From assembly GCA_963836375.1 (NCBI GenBank), contig CAWIJK010000004.1:1-64000 (forward strand): 64,000 nt of DNA. The letters run 5' to 3'. The notes beneath the pieces are model-generated. The model ran no database searches and was not told the DNA's origin. It saw only the letters and a program-made list of their open reading frames with translations. A program made the position numbers and the translations under genes. This DNA comes from CAWIJK01 sp963836375 (GTDB taxonomy: Bacteria > Actinomycetota > Acidimicrobiia > Acidimicrobiales > RAAP-2). This document shows positions 61,960-64,000 of this stretch, in pieces (the first letter of the stretch is position 1; each line of letters starts with the position of its first letter).

Positions 61960-63369
61960 GTGGTGGACTTCCGACACCACGCCGTGTCCGACCTGGCCGG
62001 GTCGGTCCGCTCAGGCCGGGTCTCGGCCCGGGAGATGACCGGCCACGCACTGGCCCGCATCGAGGCCCTGAACCCGGCGCTGAACGCCTTCGTCGCCGTC
62101 GACGGTGAGCGGGCCCTCGAACAGGCGGCGGCGGTGGATCAGATCGTGGCCACCGGCGCGGATCCCGGGCCCCTGGCCGGGATCCCGCTCGGGGTGAAGG
62201 ACAACGAGGACGCCGCCGGCTACCGCACCACCCACGGGTCCCCGCTGCTGGCCGACGCCCCGATCGCCGTGGCCGACTCCCCCCACGTGGCCCGCCTCCG
62301 GGCGGCCGGCTGCGTGGTGGTCGGCAAGACCAACCTGCCCGAGTTCGCCTGGTCGGCCAACACCACCAACACCTTGTTCGGGGCCACCCACAACCCGTGG
62401 AACCTCGAGCACAGCGTCGGGGGTTCTTCGGGGGGGACGGCGGCGGCCCTGGCCGCCGGTCTGGTGCCGCTGGCCACCGGTTCGGACGGCGGCGGATCGA
62501 TCCGGATCCCCTCGGCCGCCTGCGGCCTGTCGGGGATGAAGCCCTCCCTCGGACGGGTGCCGGCCGGGGGGGCCGAGGGGCCGGGATGGCTCGACTTCTC
62601 CACCAAAGGACCCATGGCCAGGCGGATCGCCGACGTGATCACCGCCCTCGACGTGGTGGTCGGGCCCGAGGCCAGCGATCTGCGCTCGTTGCCCCGGCCC
62701 GAGGCCAACTGGCGCGATGTGCTCGCCGATCCCCACGTGCCGTCGAAGGTGGCCTGGTCACCCACCCTGGGCTACGCCGCCGTCGACCGGGAGGTCCTGG
62801 CGGTCTGTGAGCGGGCCCTGTCGACCTTCGAGTCACTCGGGGCCGAGGTGATCGAGGTCGACCAGGTGTTCGCCGTCGACCCGGTCGGTGACTGGCTGAC
62901 CTTCGTCGGGGCGTGCCTGCAGCGCTCGCTCGAGCCCCACCGCCAGCACCCGTCATGGCCCACGATGGACCCGGTGCTCACGGCGGTCGTCGACGCGGCC
63001 CGCTCGACCTCGGCGGCCGACATGGTCCGGATCTTCGACGAGTGCCACGCCATGAACCTGCGCCTGGTCGAGCTCTTCCACGACGTCCGTCTCCTCGTGA
63101 CCCCGACCACCGCCGCGCCGCCCCCGCCCCTGGACCTCGGAGGGGCCGGCCGGATCAACGGAGAGCTGGACGCCAACTGGGTGAAGTTCACCTACCCGTT
63201 CAACATGACCCGGTCGCCGGCGGCCACGGTGTGTGCCGGCCTCGCCGAGAGCGGCCTTCCGGTGGGCCTCCAGCTGATCGGCCCCCAGCACGCCGACCTG
63301 GTCGTCCTGCGTTCGGCCGCCGCCCTGGAGGCGGCGATCGGGTTCGACGCGGTCGCTCCGGTCGGCTGA
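61960..63369 (+). CDS. Amidase (amidase-signature family)
   Basis: 469 residues from GTG. The Ser-cisSer-Lys triad is visible: Lys 80 in LGVKDNEDAAGY, cis-Ser 156 in VGGSSGGTAAALAAGL and nucleophile Ser 180 in TGSDGGGSIRIPSA. The N-terminal half is well conserved; residues 285-350 form the variable substrate part (DPVGDWLTFVGACLQR). Possible substrates include amino-acid amides and nitrile-derived amides. The gene runs without a partner. Confidence 0.9.
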   Translation: MVDFRHHAVSDLAGSVRSGRVSAREMTGHALARIEALNPALNAFVAVDGERALEQAAAVDQIVATGADPGPLAGIPLGVKDNEDAAGYRTTHGSPLLADAPIAVADSPHVARLRAAGCVVVGKTNLPEFAWSANTTNTLFGATHNPWNLEHSVGGSSGGTAAALAAGLVPLATGSDGGGSIRIPSAACGLSGMKPSLGRVPAGGAEGPGWLDFSTKGPMARRIADVITALDVVVGPEASDLRSLPRPEANWRDVLADPHVPSKVAWSPTLGYAAVDREVLAVCERALSTFESLGAEVIEVDQVFAVDPVGDWLTFVGACLQRSLEPHRQHPSWPTMDPVLTAVVDAARSTSAADMVRIFDECHAMNLRLVELFHDVRLLVTPTTAAPPPPLDLGGAGRINGELDANWVKFTYPFNMTRSPAATVCAGLAESGLPVGLQLIGPQHADLVVLRSAAALEAAIGFDAVAPVG

Positions 63370-63451
63370 GAGGGACCAACGCCTCTAGCCCGCTACTCCT
63401 GGTTCCCCCCCATCATGGCCGGTAGGCGAAGCGACAGGCGGGAGGAGCGGG

Positions 63452-63913
63452 ATGCAACATCGGATGAAGATGGGGAGGGACCATGCGGCGGGCTGGCGGT
63501 CGTCGGCGAAGGCTGACGTTGCACGCCCGGTGGTGCTGATCGAGTCCGAGGACCCGGCCGAGGCCCAGGTCCTGTGGCGCCACCTCGAACTCGAGGGCTA
63601 CGACGCGGTGTGGTGCTCGGGGCCCGAAGAGGGTGGGCCCGGGCGCTGCCTCCTGGTAACCGCCGGGCACTGCCCGCTGATGGACGAGGCCGACGTGGTC
63701 CTGGCCACCTGGCCCAGCACGGCGGCCCACCGCCAGGTGCTCGGGGCCGAGCAGCAGCGGTACCCCGGCACGCCGGTGATCGTCACCGCCAGCCCGAGGG
63801 TCCCGGCCGAGTCCCAGGGACCCTTCGACGGCCACCAGGTGCTCTGCCGCCATGCCTCGGTCGAGACCGTGCTCGGCGCCGTCAACGACGCGTTGGGACG
63901 CCAGGCCAGCTGA
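63452..63913 (+). CDS. Hypothetical protein, receiver-like fold possible
   Basis: 153 residues. PVVLIESEDPAEAQVLWRHLELEGYDAVWCSGPEEGG looks like the beta1-alpha1-beta2 start of a Rossmann or receiver-like domain, and RCLLVTAGHCPLMDEADVVLATW and GTPVIVTASPRVP are further beta strands, but the phosphoacceptor Asp of response regulators is missing at the usual place. Cys and His residues are numerous (three Cys). No family recognised. The start is uncertain. Confidence 0.55.
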   Translation: MQHRMKMGRDHAAGWRSSAKADVARPVVLIESEDPAEAQVLWRHLELEGYDAVWCSGPEEGGPGRCLLVTAGHCPLMDEADVVLATWPSTAAHRQVLGAEQQRYPGTPVIVTASPRVPAESQGPFDGHQVLCRHASVETVLGAVNDALGRQAS

Positions 63914-64000
63914 CACCTCGCCACCGCCGGCTCGTTGCGCCCGCGGTCGGCGAGAGCCGGGGCCCGCCAGGACCGTCCCCCGTCGGGCCCTCCCCCGCCG
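63914..64000. other. Window end
   Basis: No gene or signal seen in the last 87 bases. Confidence 0.3.

Overview
The window is chromosomal DNA from a high-GC actinomycete-like bacterium. The evidence is strong G/C bias at third codon positions from about 34 kb onward, many GTG starts, F420-type enzymes (a luciferase-like oxidoreductase and a deazaflavin-dependent nitroreductase), class III nucleotide cyclases fused to other domains, and an ECF41-type sigma factor. A soil or freshwater Actinomycetota member, perhaps Acidimicrobiia, fits, but the lineage cannot be fixed from the sequence alone. I see no complete tRNA, rRNA or CRISPR.

Region 1 (about 0.2-14.4 kb, visibly lower GC) is a polymorphic-toxin island on the minus strand. 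A very large secreted RHS/YD-repeat protein gene (6.35-13.8 kb) is followed by its own tip and a putative immunity gene, then by a tandem array of four displaced C-terminal tip cassettes. Each cassette carries the same RHS core end (RYYD..GQF.SVDP) and a different tip: a possible His/Cys caspase-like tip (D), a DUF4258-like tip (C), a colicin-E5-like RNase tip (B) and a short unassigned tip (A). Each is followed by a different small gene in the immunity position; in B and C it overlaps the toxin stop by 4 bp. All cassettes start with the same roughly 200-bp non-RHS repeat. Cassette A is split by a complete ISL3-family insertion with an exact 8-bp target duplication. The main gene and cassette D are both frameshifted close to the core/tip boundary. 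A 3' tRNA-like fragment at 14.3 kb may mark the island's edge.

Region 2 (14.6-21.7 kb) holds single metabolic and stress genes: a DHA2 exporter, an SRPBCC protein, an alpha/beta-hydrolase fused to a class III cyclase, a GNAT, a VOC protein, a YceI protein and an OB-fold protein. Region 3 (21.7-26.4 kb) is a minus-strand kdp potassium-pump operon: a 27-codon membrane ORF, kdpF, kdpA, kdpB, kdpC; the first two are very small genes. No kdpDE sensor pair is present. Region 4 (27.0-33.8 kb) is a convergent pair of about 1,100-residue paralogues with an N-terminal class III cyclase, an AAA ATPase and a helical repeat tail. Region 5 (34.3-42.2 kb) contains an ABC-2 exporter, a methyltransferase, an ECF41-type sigma factor with a matching promoter in front of it, a DUF1059 protein, a nitrobindin-like barrel, a VOC protein and a MarR-DHA2 efflux operon with an apparently leaderless promoter.

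Region 6 (42.3-64 kb, very GC-rich) is mostly housekeeping and accessory metabolism: TauE/SafE, a secreted PHM-like copper protein, a PF03640-type lipoprotein, a K+ channel with an RCK domain, hydrolases, a DsbA-like protein, an MBL protein, a second ABC-2 exporter, an O-antigen-ligase-like protein, a DDN enzyme, AIM24, a methyltransferase, an aquaporin, a DNA adenine methylase, PPK2, an LLM oxidoreductase and an amidase. Two genes here (the amidohydrolase at 47.5 kb and the adenine methylase at 59 kb) are each broken by one extra G in a G-run, so base-call error must be considered for frameshifts in this window.
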